A DNA stretch of 64,000 nucleotides from Achromobacter sp. MFA1 R4 (GCF_900156745.1 NZ_LT707065.1:3038001-3102000); one strand, 5' to 3'; numbered from the stretch's first letter, positions 49,929 to 59,426 are shown. The notes: a model not told the origin generated them from the letters alone. Made by a program: numbers and translations.

Positions 49929-49940
49929 TCCAGGCTAACC

Positions 49941-49980
49941 AGACGGCGGGACCTGCCCGGTTCCGCCGTCTTGCTTTTTT
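49941..49980 (+). terminator. Terminator/attenuator between the binding-protein and permease genes
   Basis: A 13-base stem (AGACGGCGGGACC, 49941-49953, with 49959-49971; one G-U pair) closes a five-base loop and is followed by TTGCTTTTTT. It ends seven bases before the permease start, so it also covers that gene's ribosome-binding region. It should stop most transcripts after the binding-protein gene. Confidence 0.85.
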
Positions 49981-49986
49981 CCGCCT

Positions 49987-50976
49987 ATGTTCGCTTTCAT
50001 ACTGCGTCGCCTGTTGCAGGCCGTAGCGGTGATGCTCACCGTCGCGCTACTGGCCTTCGTGCTTTTCCAATACGTGGGCGACCCTGTCACCATCATGCTG
50101 GGGCAGGACGCCACCGATGCCGAGCGCATCGAACTTCGAGAACGCCTGGGCCTGAACGACCCCGCCATCGTGCAATTCGGCCACTTCGTGGTCAACGCCA
50201 TGCAGGGCAATTTCGGCATTTCCCTGCGCCAGAGCGAACCCGTTTCCTCCCTGCTGAAATCCCGCCTGCCGGCCACGCTGGAGCTGTCCATGGTGGCCGC
50301 GCTGCTGGCGCTGGTCGTGGGCGTGCCGCTGGGCGTGTACACGGCCCTCAAGCGCAACAGCCTGTTTTCGCAACTGCTGCTGGCCGGCTCGCTGCTGGGG
50401 GTGTCGCTGCCCACCTTCCTGATCGGCATCCTGCTGATCCTGGTGTTTTCGGTGCAGCTGGGCTGGCTGCCCAGCTACGGGCGCGGCGAGACGGTCAGCC
50501 TGGGCTGGTGGACGTCGGGACTGTTCACCGCGACGGGCTGGAAGCATCTCATCCTGCCGTCCATCACGCTGTCGCTCTTTCAGATGACGCTGGTGCTGCG
50601 CCTGGTGCGCTCCGAAATGCTGGAGGTCCTCCGCTCGGACTACATCAAGTTCGCACGGGCCCGGGGATTGAAGCGCCGCGCCATCCACTTCGGCCATGCG
50701 CTCAAGAACACGATGGTGCCGGTCATCACCATCACCGGCCTTCAATTGGGCGGCATCATCGCCTTCGCCATCGTGACGGAGACCGTGTTCCAGTGGCCGG
50801 GCATGGGCCTGCTCTTCATCCAGGCCGTGCAATTCGCCGACGTGCCGGTGATGGCCGCGTACCTGTGCCTCATCGCGCTGGTGTTCGTGGTGATCAACCT
50901 GATCGTCGATCTTCTGTATTTCGTCGTGGACCCGCGGCTGCGTTCCGGGCTGACTCGCGGCGGGGGGGCTCACTGA
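49987..50976 (+). CDS. dppB: Peptide ABC transporter permease, DppB type
   Basis: A 329-residue inner-membrane permease of the DppB/OppB family with six main helices. Visible blocks are the first helix LLQAVAVMLTVALLAFVLFQ, the family segment GQDATDAERIELRERLGLND, and the EAA loop DYIKFARARGLKRRAIHFGHALKN that contacts the ATPases. The TET-VFQWPGMGLLFIQAV segment near residue 260 is also diagnostic. Its stop overlaps the start of the next permease gene by one base, and it begins directly after the terminator hairpin. Confidence 0.93.
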   Translation: MFAFILRRLLQAVAVMLTVALLAFVLFQYVGDPVTIMLGQDATDAERIELRERLGLNDPAIVQFGHFVVNAMQGNFGISLRQSEPVSSLLKSRLPATLELSMVAALLALVVGVPLGVYTALKRNSLFSQLLLAGSLLGVSLPTFLIGILLILVFSVQLGWLPSYGRGETVSLGWWTSGLFTATGWKHLILPSITLSLFQMTLVLRLVRSEMLEVLRSDYIKFARARGLKRRAIHFGHALKNTMVPVITITGLQLGGIIAFAIVTETVFQWPGMGLLFIQAVQFADVPVMAAYLCLIALVFVVINLIVDLLYFVVDPRLRSGLTRGGGAH

Positions 50977-51890
50977 TGCGCGCCGTACTCAAACGCTGGT
51001 GGGACAGCGACATCGCCTGGGCCTGGCGCCGGGCGCCCGTGGCCATCGCGGCCACGCTGCTGCTGGCGGCCCTGCTGATCGGCTCCTTCGGGGCCGGCTG
51101 GGTCGCGCCGCACAATCCGTTCGACCTGACCAAGGTGGAACTGCTGGACGCGCTGCTGCCGCCGGCCTGGGAGCCCAATGGACAGGCCACGTACCTGCTG
51201 GGCACCGACAGCCAGGGCCGCGACCTGTACTCGGCCATCCTCTACGGCACGCGCGTGTCGCTGCTGATCGGGCTGGCGTCGGTGTTTTTGTCGATGCTGA
51301 TCGGCATCGTGCTCGGCCTGGTGTCGGGCTATGCGGGCGGGCGCATCGATGCCTTCATCATGCGCGTGGCCGACGTGCAGCTTTCGTTTCCCGCCATCCT
51401 GATCGCGCTGCTCATCGACGGCGTGGCGCGGGCGGCGGTGCCCCGAGAGATGCACGAGCTGATCGCCTTTCCCGTCCTGATCGGCGCCATCGCGCTGGCC
51501 GGCTGGCCGCAGTATGCCCGCACGGTGCGCGGCTCGACGCTGGTCGAGAAGAACCGCGAATACGTGCAGGCGGCGCGCGTGATCGGCGTGGCCTCGCCCG
51601 TCATCATGTTCCGCCACGTGCTGCCCAACGTGCTGGGGCCGGTGCTGGTGCTGGCGACGGTGCACCTGGCCACCGCCATCATCACCGAGGCGACGCTGTC
51701 GTTCCTGGGGGTGGGCGTGCCGCCGACCGCGCCGTCGCTGGGCACGCTGATCCGCATCGGCAACGATTTCCTGTTTTCCGGAGAGTGGTGGATCACCATT
51801 TTCCCGGGCGCGGCGCTGGTGCTGCTGGTGCTGTCGGTCAACCTGCTGGGCGACTGGCTGCGCGATGCGCTCAACCCCCGCCTGAATTGA
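50976..51890 (+). CDS. dppC: Peptide ABC transporter permease, DppC type
   Basis: A 304-residue permease. The N-terminal cytoplasmic stretch and first helix (ATLLLAALLIGSFGAGWVAP) are followed by the DppC periplasmic block LLGTDSQGRDLYSAILYGTR, then five helices and the EAA loop NREYVQAARVIGVASPVIMF. EATLSFLGVGVPPTAPSLGT is the usual C-terminal signature. The start was set at the ATG overlapping the dppB stop (TGATG), since the longer in-frame reading runs antiphase through dppB. A multi-hairpin repeat lies between it and the first ATPase gene. Confidence 0.93.
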   Translation: MRAVLKRWWDSDIAWAWRRAPVAIAATLLLAALLIGSFGAGWVAPHNPFDLTKVELLDALLPPAWEPNGQATYLLGTDSQGRDLYSAILYGTRVSLLIGLASVFLSMLIGIVLGLVSGYAGGRIDAFIMRVADVQLSFPAILIALLIDGVARAAVPREMHELIAFPVLIGAIALAGWPQYARTVRGSTLVEKNREYVQAARVIGVASPVIMFRHVLPNVLGPVLVLATVHLATAIITEATLSFLGVGVPPTAPSLGTLIRIGNDFLFSGEWWITIFPGAALVLLVLSVNLLGDWLRDALNPRLN

Positions 51891-51894
51891 CCCA

Positions 51895-51970
51895 CCCCCG
51901 AAGCGCCTGCGGCGCTTCCCCCTCAAGGGGGCGCCGCGAGCGGACCGGGAGACCCGGATCCGCTGCGGCC
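51895..51970. repeat. Dispersed three-hairpin intergenic repeat, copy B
   Basis: It starts CCCCCGAAGCGCC and has three stems in a row: GAAGCGCC/GGCGCTTC around TGC, CCCCCT/AGGGGG, and GCGGACCGGG/CCCGGATCCGC. Order and sequence match copy A at 33536-33601. Like copy A it lies inside an ABC-transporter operon, here between the second permease and the first ATPase. Confidence 0.7.
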
Positions 51971-52012
51971 CCGCTGGCGTGTGCAACAGGTATTTGAATA
52001 GAGGTATCGCGC

Positions 52013-52995
52013 ATGAGCGTATTACTAGAGGTCCGCAACCTGCGCGTGGAATTCCCCACGCGCCGCGGCACGCTACGCGCCCTGGACGACGTGTCCTTTT
52101 CCATCCAGGCGGGCGAAGTCCTGGGCGTGGTGGGCGAATCCGGCGCCGGCAAATCGCTGACCGGCGCCGCCATCATCGGCCTGCTCGAACCGCCCGGCCG
52201 CATCGCGGGCGGTGAAATCCTGCTGGCGGGCCGGCGCATCGACAACCTGCCCGACGAGCAAATGCGCCGCGTGCGCGGCCGCGAGATCGGGGCGGTGTTC
52301 CAGGACCCGCTGACGTCGCTGAACCCGCTGTACACGGTGGGCAGGCAGCTCGCCGAAACCATCGTGACCCACCTGGACATGTCGTGGTCGCAGGCGCGCA
52401 ACCGCGCGGTCGAGTTGCTGGCGGCCACGGGCATTCCCGCCGCGCGCGAGCGCATCGACCACTACCCGCATCAGTTTTCCGGCGGCATGCGCCAGCGCGT
52501 GGTGATCGCGCTGGCCCTGGCCGCGGAACCGAAGCTGGTGGTGGCCGACGAACCCACGACCGCGCTGGACGTGTCGATCCAGGCGCAGATCATCGAGCTG
52601 CTCAAGCGCCTGTGCCGCGAGAACGGCACGGCGGTCATGCTGATCACCCACGACATGGGCGTGATCGCCGAGACCGCCGACCGCGTGGCGGTGATGTACG
52701 CGGGCCGCGTGGCCGAGATCGGCCCGGTGGCCGACGTGATCCACCATCCGCGCCACCCCTATACGGCGGGGCTGATGGGGTCCATCCCTACGCTGGAAGG
52801 CCACGCCGAAAGGCTGGTGCAGATCGACGGCAGCATGCCGCGTCTGAACGCCATTCCGCCGGGATGCGCATTCAATCCGCGTTGCGGCCAGCGGCTGCCG
52901 CGCTGCGCGCACGAACGGCCCGAGCTGATGCCCGCGGGCACGTCGCGCGCGGCCTGTTGGCTGCATGACACGGGCAATACGTTGGAGGTGGCCGC

Positions 52996-52999
<4 letters not shown>
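52013..52999 (+). CDS. dppD: Peptide ABC transporter ATPase, DppD type
   Basis: A 328-residue ATPase. Walker A is [10 protein letters not shown] near residue 40, the signature is [15 protein letters not shown], and Walker B ends [11 protein letters not shown]. The C-terminal oligopeptide-transporter extension ([16 protein letters not shown]) contains the four cysteines that bind a 4Fe-4S cluster in Dpp/Opp ATPases: CAFNPRC, then C and C in the following 45 residues (ending AACW). The start codon follows the repeat after 42 bases with a GAGGTA ribosome-binding stretch. Its stop overlaps the DppF start as ATGA. Confidence 0.94.
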
Positions 53000-53991
<992 letters not shown>

Positions 53992-54042
53992 TGCGGCAAG
54001 CGCCGTGGCCGGGGCGACCGCCCGGGCCGCGGCGCGCGCCGC

Positions 54043-54564
54043 TCAATGGCGGTGATTGTGGACGTCGTCGTACGGAATGCCGTCGTCGTCCGCGTCGTCC
54101 GCCTCCTCATCGTCGTCCTCTTCTTCCTCGTCCGGGTCCGGCTGCGGTTCTTCGCTCAGCGCAAAGGGCAGCACGTCTTCGAGGCTGTCGGACCAGGCGG
54201 ACTCTTCGCCGTCGTGGTCCAGCTTGATGAAGCGTTCGCCGTCGTTCAGCGAGATCTGGATCGCCCAGAGGTACAGGCAGTCGTAGGTGTCGTCGTCGGA
54301 CTGGGGCAGGCCGCCGCGGTTGCCCAGCAGCCGCGCGCCCGGGCCGCCCATCTGCACGTGCGTCTGTTCCTCGTCGGTTTCGGCTTTCTCGTCCATCGGG
54401 ACGCCGAAGGTCACCCATTCGGTGCCTTCGTCGCCCAGCACCACTTCGGCCAGCACGGGCTTGCCCAGGTAGGCGCTGAGCGCGTCCGCGGTCTTGGCCA
54501 GCATGTCCAGTTCGGGTGCGCTGAAATGGGTCAAGGAGGCGGGGGGAGTGGCAGAAGCGGACAT
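54043..54564 (-). CDS. Unrecognised acidic protein with poly-Asp/Glu tail
   Basis: I cannot assign this 173-residue protein. The first 130 residues look folded: a helix with FSAPELDMLAKTADALSAYLG, strands around VLAEVVLGDEGTEWVTFGVP and a conserved-looking DTYDCLYLWAIQISLNDGERF. The last 45 residues are almost only Asp and Glu with some Pro, ending in DDVHNHRH, whose histidines could bind metal. Codon use and the sharp start (ATG after a usable GAATC-less leader) resemble neighbouring genes, and no frame on the other strand is better, so I take it as a real cytoplasmic protein. The acidic tail suggests interaction with a basic partner, nucleic-acid mimicry or calcium/metal buffering. Confidence 0.75.
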   Translation of the reverse strand: MSASATPPASLTHFSAPELDMLAKTADALSAYLGKPVLAEVVLGDEGTEWVTFGVPMDEKAETDEEQTHVQMGGPGARLLGNRGGLPQSDDDTYDCLYLWAIQISLNDGERFIKLDHDGEESAWSDSLEDVLPFALSEEPQPDPDEEEEDDDEEADDADDDGIPYDDVHNHRH

Positions 54565-54698
54565 GAAGATTCCTGGGCGCGATGAAGCCGCGACGGCACG
54601 GCAGATACGTCAGCCGCTATTGTCGCGCGAACTGCGCTGCGGTGCATCGGACGCTTGGATTACGAACAAACGCGGGCACGGCAGGTAAACGCGGCACG

Positions 54699-55490
54699 TC
54701 AGGCGCCCGCGGGCAGGCCGCGCTTGCGGGCGCTGTCCGGCGATTCGCCGGTCAGCCGCTGGAACATGGCGATGAAGGCGGAGGGACTGCTGTAGCCCAG
54801 CTCGCGCGCCACCGCCTGCACCGGACGGCCTTCGTCCAGCAGGCCCAGCGCGCTGACCACGCGCAGCCGCTGTCGCCAGTCGTTGAACGACATGCCCAGG
54901 TGCTGCTGGCAATGGCGCAGCAGCGTGCGCTCGGTGATCCCCGCGGTGCCGGCCCAGTAGGCCGCGCCGCGCCGGTCGCCGGGGGTGCGCTGCAACGCGG
55001 ACAGGACCGGCGCCAGGATGGGATCGCTGGTGGAGGGCAGATAGCTGGCGTAGGCGCGCGCCTGGCGGGCCTGGTCGATGACGATCTGCGCCATTCTCCG
55101 GTCTTCCGGCGTCACCGGATGGCAGATGCCGCGCCGTTCGAAGTCCGCCAGGATCGCCCGCATGACGGGGCTGATCTCCAGCGTGCAAGGCGCATCGGGC
55201 AGGCCCGCGCAGGCCCCGGCCGGGATGTCGATGCAGGCGTAGTGCACTTCGCCTGCGTTCTGGCAGCAGTGCTCCACCCCGGGAGGTATCCAGATGGCGT
55301 ACTGCGGCGGCGACAGATAGGTCACGCCGCGGATGCCGATTTCCATGATGCCGGAGATGGCGAAATTCAGCTCGGCCCAGGGCGAGGTGTGACGCTTCAT
55401 GCGCGAATTGGGCGTGAAGTGCAGGATGCGGCAGGCCAGCGGGTAGGGCAGGTGTTCGGCCAGGATCGGGAAGTCGACGGCAGGCGCCAT
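54699..55490 (-). CDS. AraC-family regulator with cupin sensor domain
   Basis: A 263-residue regulator. The N-terminal half is an AraC-type cupin (PPQYAIWIPPGVEHCCQNAGE near residues 55-75), and the C-terminal ~100 residues are the double helix-turn-helix: ITERTLLRHCQQHLGMSFND and VARELGYSSPSAFIAMFQRLTGESP. It resembles regulators (NimR/YdeO-like) placed next to drug or metabolite exporters. The divergent EamA exporter gene begins 99 bases away and is the likely target. A direct repeat ATGTCGGA(T/C)G at 55489-55498 and 55535-55544 in the interval could be its binding site. Confidence 0.9.
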   Translation of the reverse strand: MAPAVDFPILAEHLPYPLACRILHFTPNSRMKRHTSPWAELNFAISGIMEIGIRGVTYLSPPQYAIWIPPGVEHCCQNAGEVHYACIDIPAGACAGLPDAPCTLEISPVMRAILADFERRGICHPVTPEDRRMAQIVIDQARQARAYASYLPSTSDPILAPVLSALQRTPGDRRGAAYWAGTAGITERTLLRHCQQHLGMSFNDWRQRLRVVSALGLLDEGRPVQAVARELGYSSPSAFIAMFQRLTGESPDSARKRGLPAGA

Positions 55491-55589
55491 GTCGGATGTT
55501 CGCGTGGTTTTGTCTGTTTTTCAGTATATACATCATGTCGGACGCGGCCTACACTGGCCTGCCTTTCGTATCCCCGCTGGTCAGTTTCG

Positions 55590-56513
55590 ATGACGCGCTC
55601 CGACGCCCCGCACACCCCGTTCCGATTCTTCCTTTTCCCGCTCCTGGCGGCCCTGATCTGGTCGATCAACATGATCGTGACCAAGATGGCGGCCGGGGTG
55701 ATCGCGCCGGCCGCCATCGGCTTTTACCGCTGGGCGCTGGCGGGCGCGGTGCTGACCCCGTTTGCGCTGCCGGGCGTATGGGCCCAGCGCCGCCTGGTGC
55801 TGGCGCATTGGCCCAAGTTCGCCGTGCTGGGCGGACTGGGCATGGCGCTGTACCAGGGGCTTGCGTACGTGGCCGCGTCCTCCACCACCGCCACCAACAT
55901 GGGCTTCATCACCGCGATGATTCCGCTGCTGACGGTCGCGGTCATGGCGGTGGTGATGCGCGAACGGCCGTCGGCCATGGCGGTGCTGGGCGGTCTCGTG
56001 TCGCTGGCCGGCCTGGCGCTCCTGATCGGCGAGGGCGATCCGGCCCGGCTGCTGTCCCTGGGCGCCAATCGCGGCGACGTGCTGATGGGGCTGGGCGCGC
56101 TGGCCTACGCCCTGTATGGCGTGCTGCTGCGGCGCTGGGCCTTGCCGGTCGGACCGTGGCAATCGCTGTACGTGCAGGTCGCCTTCGGCATCCTGTTCCA
56201 GTTGCCTGCCTTCCTGCTGGCGCCGCCGTCGCCGCTGAACGCCGCCAACGTGCCGCTGGTGCTCTACGCGGCGGTCTTCCCGTCGCTGTTCGCGCCGTAC
56301 CTGTGGATGCAGGGCGTGCGGCACCTGGGACCCAACCGCGCCAGCATCTTCCTGAACGTCATGCCCGTGTTCACCGTCGCCATCGCGGCGCTGTTCCTGG
56401 ACGAGAAACCGCATCTCTTCCACATCGCGGGCGGCGCCCTGGCGGTGGCCGGCGTGATGCTGGCGCAGATGCGCACGCCGGGCCTGCCCCGGCGCGCCCC
56501 CAAAGCCGGCTGA
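55590..56513 (+). CDS. EamA/DMT-family inner-membrane exporter
   Basis: A 307-residue drug/metabolite transporter with ten membrane helices in two EamA repeats. The first repeat starts PLLAALIWSINMIVTKMAAG (family pattern W-s-x-N-x-x-x-x-K) and contains YQGLAYVAASSTTATNMGFI; the second starts GDVLMGLGALAYALYGVLLR and ends with NVMPVFTVAIAALFLDEKP. Members export amino acids, nucleosides or drugs; the cargo is unknown. The ATG at 55590 was chosen because family similarity begins within 15 residues of it, whereas the longer frame runs through the AraC promoter and gene. It is divergent from the AraC regulator. Confidence 0.9.
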   Translation: MTRSDAPHTPFRFFLFPLLAALIWSINMIVTKMAAGVIAPAAIGFYRWALAGAVLTPFALPGVWAQRRLVLAHWPKFAVLGGLGMALYQGLAYVAASSTTATNMGFITAMIPLLTVAVMAVVMRERPSAMAVLGGLVSLAGLALLIGEGDPARLLSLGANRGDVLMGLGALAYALYGVLLRRWALPVGPWQSLYVQVAFGILFQLPAFLLAPPSPLNAANVPLVLYAAVFPSLFAPYLWMQGVRHLGPNRASIFLNVMPVFTVAIAALFLDEKPHLFHIAGGALAVAGVMLAQMRTPGLPRRAPKAG

Positions 56514-56605
56514 CGCAAGACGGGGGCGGATCGCCGCCGCCGCACGCCGGCCGGGGTTCCGGCCTACAATCAACGGTTTCTCAGCTATATCTCTTCTACG
56601 AGCCC

Positions 56606-58279
56606 ATGGCCCAATACGTCTACACCATGAACCGCGTCGGCAAGATCGTGCCGCCCAAGCGGCAGATCCTGCGCGATATCTCGCTTTCGTTTTTTCCTGG
56701 CGCCAAGATCGGCGTGCTGGGCCTGAACGGCTCGGGCAAGTCGACGCTGCTCAAGATCATGGCGGGCGTTGACCGCGAGATCGAAGGCGAAGCCATCCCC
56801 ATGCCGGGCCTGAACATCGGCTACCTGCCGCAGGAACCGCAGCTCAACCCCGAGCACACGGTCCGCCAGGCCGTCGAAGAAGGCCTGGGCGCGGTCGTCA
56901 CCGCCAAGAAGCGCCTGGACGAGGTCTACGCCGCCTACGCCGAACCCGATGCGGACTTCGACGCGCTGGCCGCCGAACAGGCCGAACTGGAAGCCATCAT
57001 CGCCGCGGCCGCCTCCAGCGGTTCGGACGATATCGAGCACCAGATGGAGATCGCCGCCGACGCGCTGCGCCTGCCGCCCTGGGACGCCATCGTCGGCAAC
57101 CTGTCCGGCGGTGAAAAGCGCCGCGTGGCCCTGTGCCGCCTGCTGCTGTCCAAGCCCGACATGCTGCTGCTGGACGAACCCACCAACCACCTGGATGCCG
57201 AAAGCGTCGAGTGGCTGGAACAATTCCTGCACAAGTTCCCCGGCACTGTCGTGGGCGTGACCCACGATCGCTACTTCCTGGACAACGCCGCCGAGTGGAT
57301 CCTCGAACTGGACCGCGGCTACGGCATTCCCTGGAAGGGCAACTACAGCTCGTGGCTGGAACAGAAGGAAGACCGCCTCAAGCAGGAAGAATCCTCGGAA
57401 TCGGCACGCCAGAAGACCATCAAGAAGGAACTGGAGTGGGTGCGCCAGAACCCCAAGGGACGCCAGGCCAAGGCCAAGGCGCGCCTGGCGCGTTTCGAGG
57501 AACTGTCGTCCTACGAATACCAGAAGCGCAACGAAACCCAGGAAATCTTCATTCCGGTGGGCGAGCGCCTGGGCAACGAGGTCATCGAATTCAACAACGT
57601 CAGCAAGGCCTATGGCGACCGCCTGCTGATCGACAACCTCAGCTTCAAGGTGCCGCCCGGCGCCATTGTGGGCATCATCGGCGCCAACGGCGCCGGTAAG
57701 TCGACGCTGTTCCGCATGATCTCGGGCCGCGAGCAGCCGGATTCGGGCGAAGTCAAGATCGGCCAGACCGTCAAGCTCGCCTACGTCGACCAGTCGCGCG
57801 ATGCGCTGGAAGACAAGAAGACCGTGTTCGACGCGGTGTCGGACGGCGCCGACATCCTGACCGTGGGCAAGTTCGAAATGTCGTCGCGCGCCTACCTGGG
57901 CCGCTTCAACTTCAAGGGCGGCGACCAGAACAAGGTCGTGGGCCAGCTCTCGGGCGGCGAACGCGGCCGCCTGCACATGGCCAAGACGCTGATCGCCGGC
58001 GGCAACGTGCTGCTGCTCGACGAACCGTCCAACGACCTCGACGTCGAAACCCTGCGCGCGCTCGAAGACGCGCTGCTGGAGTTCCCGGGCAGCGTCATGG
58101 TGATCAGCCACGATCGCTGGTTCCTGGACCGTATCGCCACGCACATCCTGGCTTTCGAAGGCGACTCGCAGGTCGTGTTCTTCGACGGCAACTACCAGGA
58201 ATACGAAGCCGACAAGAAGCGCCGCCTGGGCGAAGAGGGCGCCAAGCCCAAGCGCCTGCGCTATAAGGCGCTGAAGTAA
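56606..58279 (+). CDS. ettA: Energy-dependent translational throttle protein EttA
   Basis: EttA is a soluble ABC-F protein that binds the ribosomal E site and gates entry into elongation according to the ATP/ADP ratio. The 557-residue protein has two ABC domains: Walker A GLNGSGKST near residue 40 with signature LSGGEKRRVALCRLL, and GANGAGKST near residue 360 with LSGGERGRLHMAKTL. Between them is the basic P-site tRNA-interaction region (ARQKTIKKELEWVRQNPKGR, about 270-290). Near-full family match including the ESVEWLEQFLHKFPGTVVGV block. The ATG at 56606 gives the conserved MAQYVYTMNRVGK start. A strong terminator follows. Confidence 0.96.
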   Translation: MAQYVYTMNRVGKIVPPKRQILRDISLSFFPGAKIGVLGLNGSGKSTLLKIMAGVDREIEGEAIPMPGLNIGYLPQEPQLNPEHTVRQAVEEGLGAVVTAKKRLDEVYAAYAEPDADFDALAAEQAELEAIIAAAASSGSDDIEHQMEIAADALRLPPWDAIVGNLSGGEKRRVALCRLLLSKPDMLLLDEPTNHLDAESVEWLEQFLHKFPGTVVGVTHDRYFLDNAAEWILELDRGYGIPWKGNYSSWLEQKEDRLKQEESSESARQKTIKKELEWVRQNPKGRQAKAKARLARFEELSSYEYQKRNETQEIFIPVGERLGNEVIEFNNVSKAYGDRLLIDNLSFKVPPGAIVGIIGANGAGKSTLFRMISGREQPDSGEVKIGQTVKLAYVDQSRDALEDKKTVFDAVSDGADILTVGKFEMSSRAYLGRFNFKGGDQNKVVGQLSGGERGRLHMAKTLIAGGNVLLLDEPSNDLDVETLRALEDALLEFPGSVMVISHDRWFLDRIATHILAFEGDSQVVFFDGNYQEYEADKKRRLGEEGAKPKRLRYKALK

Positions 58280-58313
58280 GCCGCCTCGCGGCTGATCGCT
58301 GATCGGCACCACG

Positions 58314-58342
58314 AATCCCGGCCTGCGCGCCGGGATTTTTTT
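58314..58342 (+). terminator. Intrinsic terminator of ettA
   Basis: Nine-base perfect arms AATCCCGGC (58314-58322) and GCCGGGATT (58329-58337), six-base loop, then T-run to 58342. It lies 35 bases after the ettA stop. Confidence 0.9.
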
Positions 58343-58405
58343 GTGTCTGGCGCCCTGCAGGCATGGGCATTCAGTTCGCAACGCGGCCTCCCGGGCGCCA
58401 GACAC
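58343..58405. repeat. Perfect 13-base inverted repeat flanking 37 bases
   Basis: GTGTCTGGCGCCC (58343-58355) and GGGCGCCAGACAC (58393-58405) are exact inverts. The right arm and following CGCCCGC match the context of the GGTGTCAGACACC element at 36604, so this looks like another member of the same dispersed family. It begins on the last base of the ettA terminator T-run. Confidence 0.7.
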
Positions 58406-58455
58406 CGCCCGCCGCGCGGGGTTATCCTGGGGCATTGTCCTGGGAGCCTTTCATC

Positions 58456-58989
58456 ATGCTGCTGTCCGCCTCCGATTCCACCCTGCTGATCGTCGACATG
58501 CAGGGCCGCCTGATGCCCGCCATTCACGACGGCGACGCCGTGCTCAACGCCGCGCACAAGCTGGCGCAGGCCGCTCGCCTCCTCGACGTGCCCGTGGTGG
58601 CCACCGAGCATCACGGCAAGATGCTGGGCGTCACGGTGGACCCGTTGCGCGAACAGGTGCAGGCCACGTTCCAGAAGATGCACTTTTCCTCGGCCCGCGA
58701 GCCCGGGTTCGATGGCTGGCTGCCGGCCTCGCGCCGGACGGTGCTGGTGGCCGGCTGCGAGGCGCACATCTGCGTCCTGCAGACCGTGATCGGCCTGACC
58801 GAGCTGGGCTACAAGGCGGTGCTGGTGGCGGACGCCGCCGGCTCGCGCAAACCCTCGGACCATCACGCGGCCCTGCGACGCGCGCGCGCCCACGGCGCCG
58901 AGATCGTCACCACCGAGATGGCGATTTTCGAATGGATGGAGACCTGCGAGCATCCGCGCTTCCGCGACGTGTTACGTCTGGTCAAATAG
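58456..58989 (+). CDS. Isochorismatase-family cysteine hydrolase
   Basis: A 177-residue cytoplasmic hydrolase of the isochorismatase/nicotinamidase superfamily. The catalytic triad is visible: Asp14 in LIVDMQGRL, Lys74 in FQKMHFS and Cys106 in GCEAHICVLQT. It is closest to the YcaC-like subgroup (EHHGKMLGVTVDPL and the C-terminal TTEMAIFEWMETCEHPRFRDV), whose physiological substrates are mostly unknown; the residues for isochorismate binding are not evident. It stands alone between ettA and a small lipoprotein gene. The ATG at 58456 gives the normal N-terminus; upstream in-frame codons run through the inverted repeat. Confidence 0.9.
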   Translation: MLLSASDSTLLIVDMQGRLMPAIHDGDAVLNAAHKLAQAARLLDVPVVATEHHGKMLGVTVDPLREQVQATFQKMHFSSAREPGFDGWLPASRRTVLVAGCEAHICVLQTVIGLTELGYKAVLVADAAGSRKPSDHHAALRRARAHGAEIVTTEMAIFEWMETCEHPRFRDVLRLVK

Positions 58990-59042
58990 CGGGACGCCCC
59001 TGCAACATGGTTCCCAGGGGAGTGCAAAGATCCACTCTCCCT

Positions 59043-59071
59043 TTGACACAATTCCTGGGCAAACCTAACAG
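59043..59071 (+). promoter_or_regulatory. Candidate promoter of the glycine-zipper lipoprotein gene
   Basis: A perfect TTGACA at 59043-59048 is followed after 17 bases by TAACAG (59066-59071), a weak -10. It would give a leader of about 105 bases to the lipoprotein start at 59182. Confidence 0.4.
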
Positions 59072-59181
59072 TGTGTCCCCGGATATTTTGCGATCCTGAA
59101 GGCTCTGAATCCCAAAAGGTCCGCGCGCTCGCGTCACGGTTCACCGGTGCGGCCCCCGGGTACAAGAACAGGAGCTTCATC

Positions 59182-59406
59182 ATGAAAATCGCATCGCTTT
59201 CCAAGATCTGTGCCGCCGTGGCCTTGGCCGCCACCATGGCGGGTTGTTCATCGTGGGATGGCATGAGCCATCGCCAGAAGAGCACGGTGGGGGGCGCCGC
59301 GCTGGGCGGCGTTGCCGGCGCCGTGATCACGAACGGCGGCGTGCTCGGCACCGTGGGCGGCGCTGCCATCGGCGGGGTGATTGGCGATCAGGTCGGCAAG
59401 CGCTGA
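59182..59406 (+). CDS. Small glycine-zipper lipoprotein, OsmB-like
   Basis: A 74-residue precursor with a lipoprotein signal peptide ending AATMAGC (Cys22 lipidated) and a mature part dominated by a glycine zipper: GGAALGGVAGAVIT and GGVLGTVGGAAIGGVIGDQVG. Such 2TM glycine-zipper lipoproteins (OsmB, SlyB relatives) sit in the outer membrane and respond to envelope or osmotic stress. The start follows AGGAG with a seven-base spacing (ACAGGAGCTTCATC leader). It has its own terminator and probably its own promoter, so it is a monocistronic gene. Function beyond envelope stress is inferred from family only. Confidence 0.9.
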   Translation: MKIASLSKICAAVALAATMAGCSSWDGMSHRQKSTVGGAALGGVAGAVITNGGVLGTVGGAAIGGVIGDQVGKR

Positions 59407-59426
59407 TCTTTCCACGCCCCAAAAGC

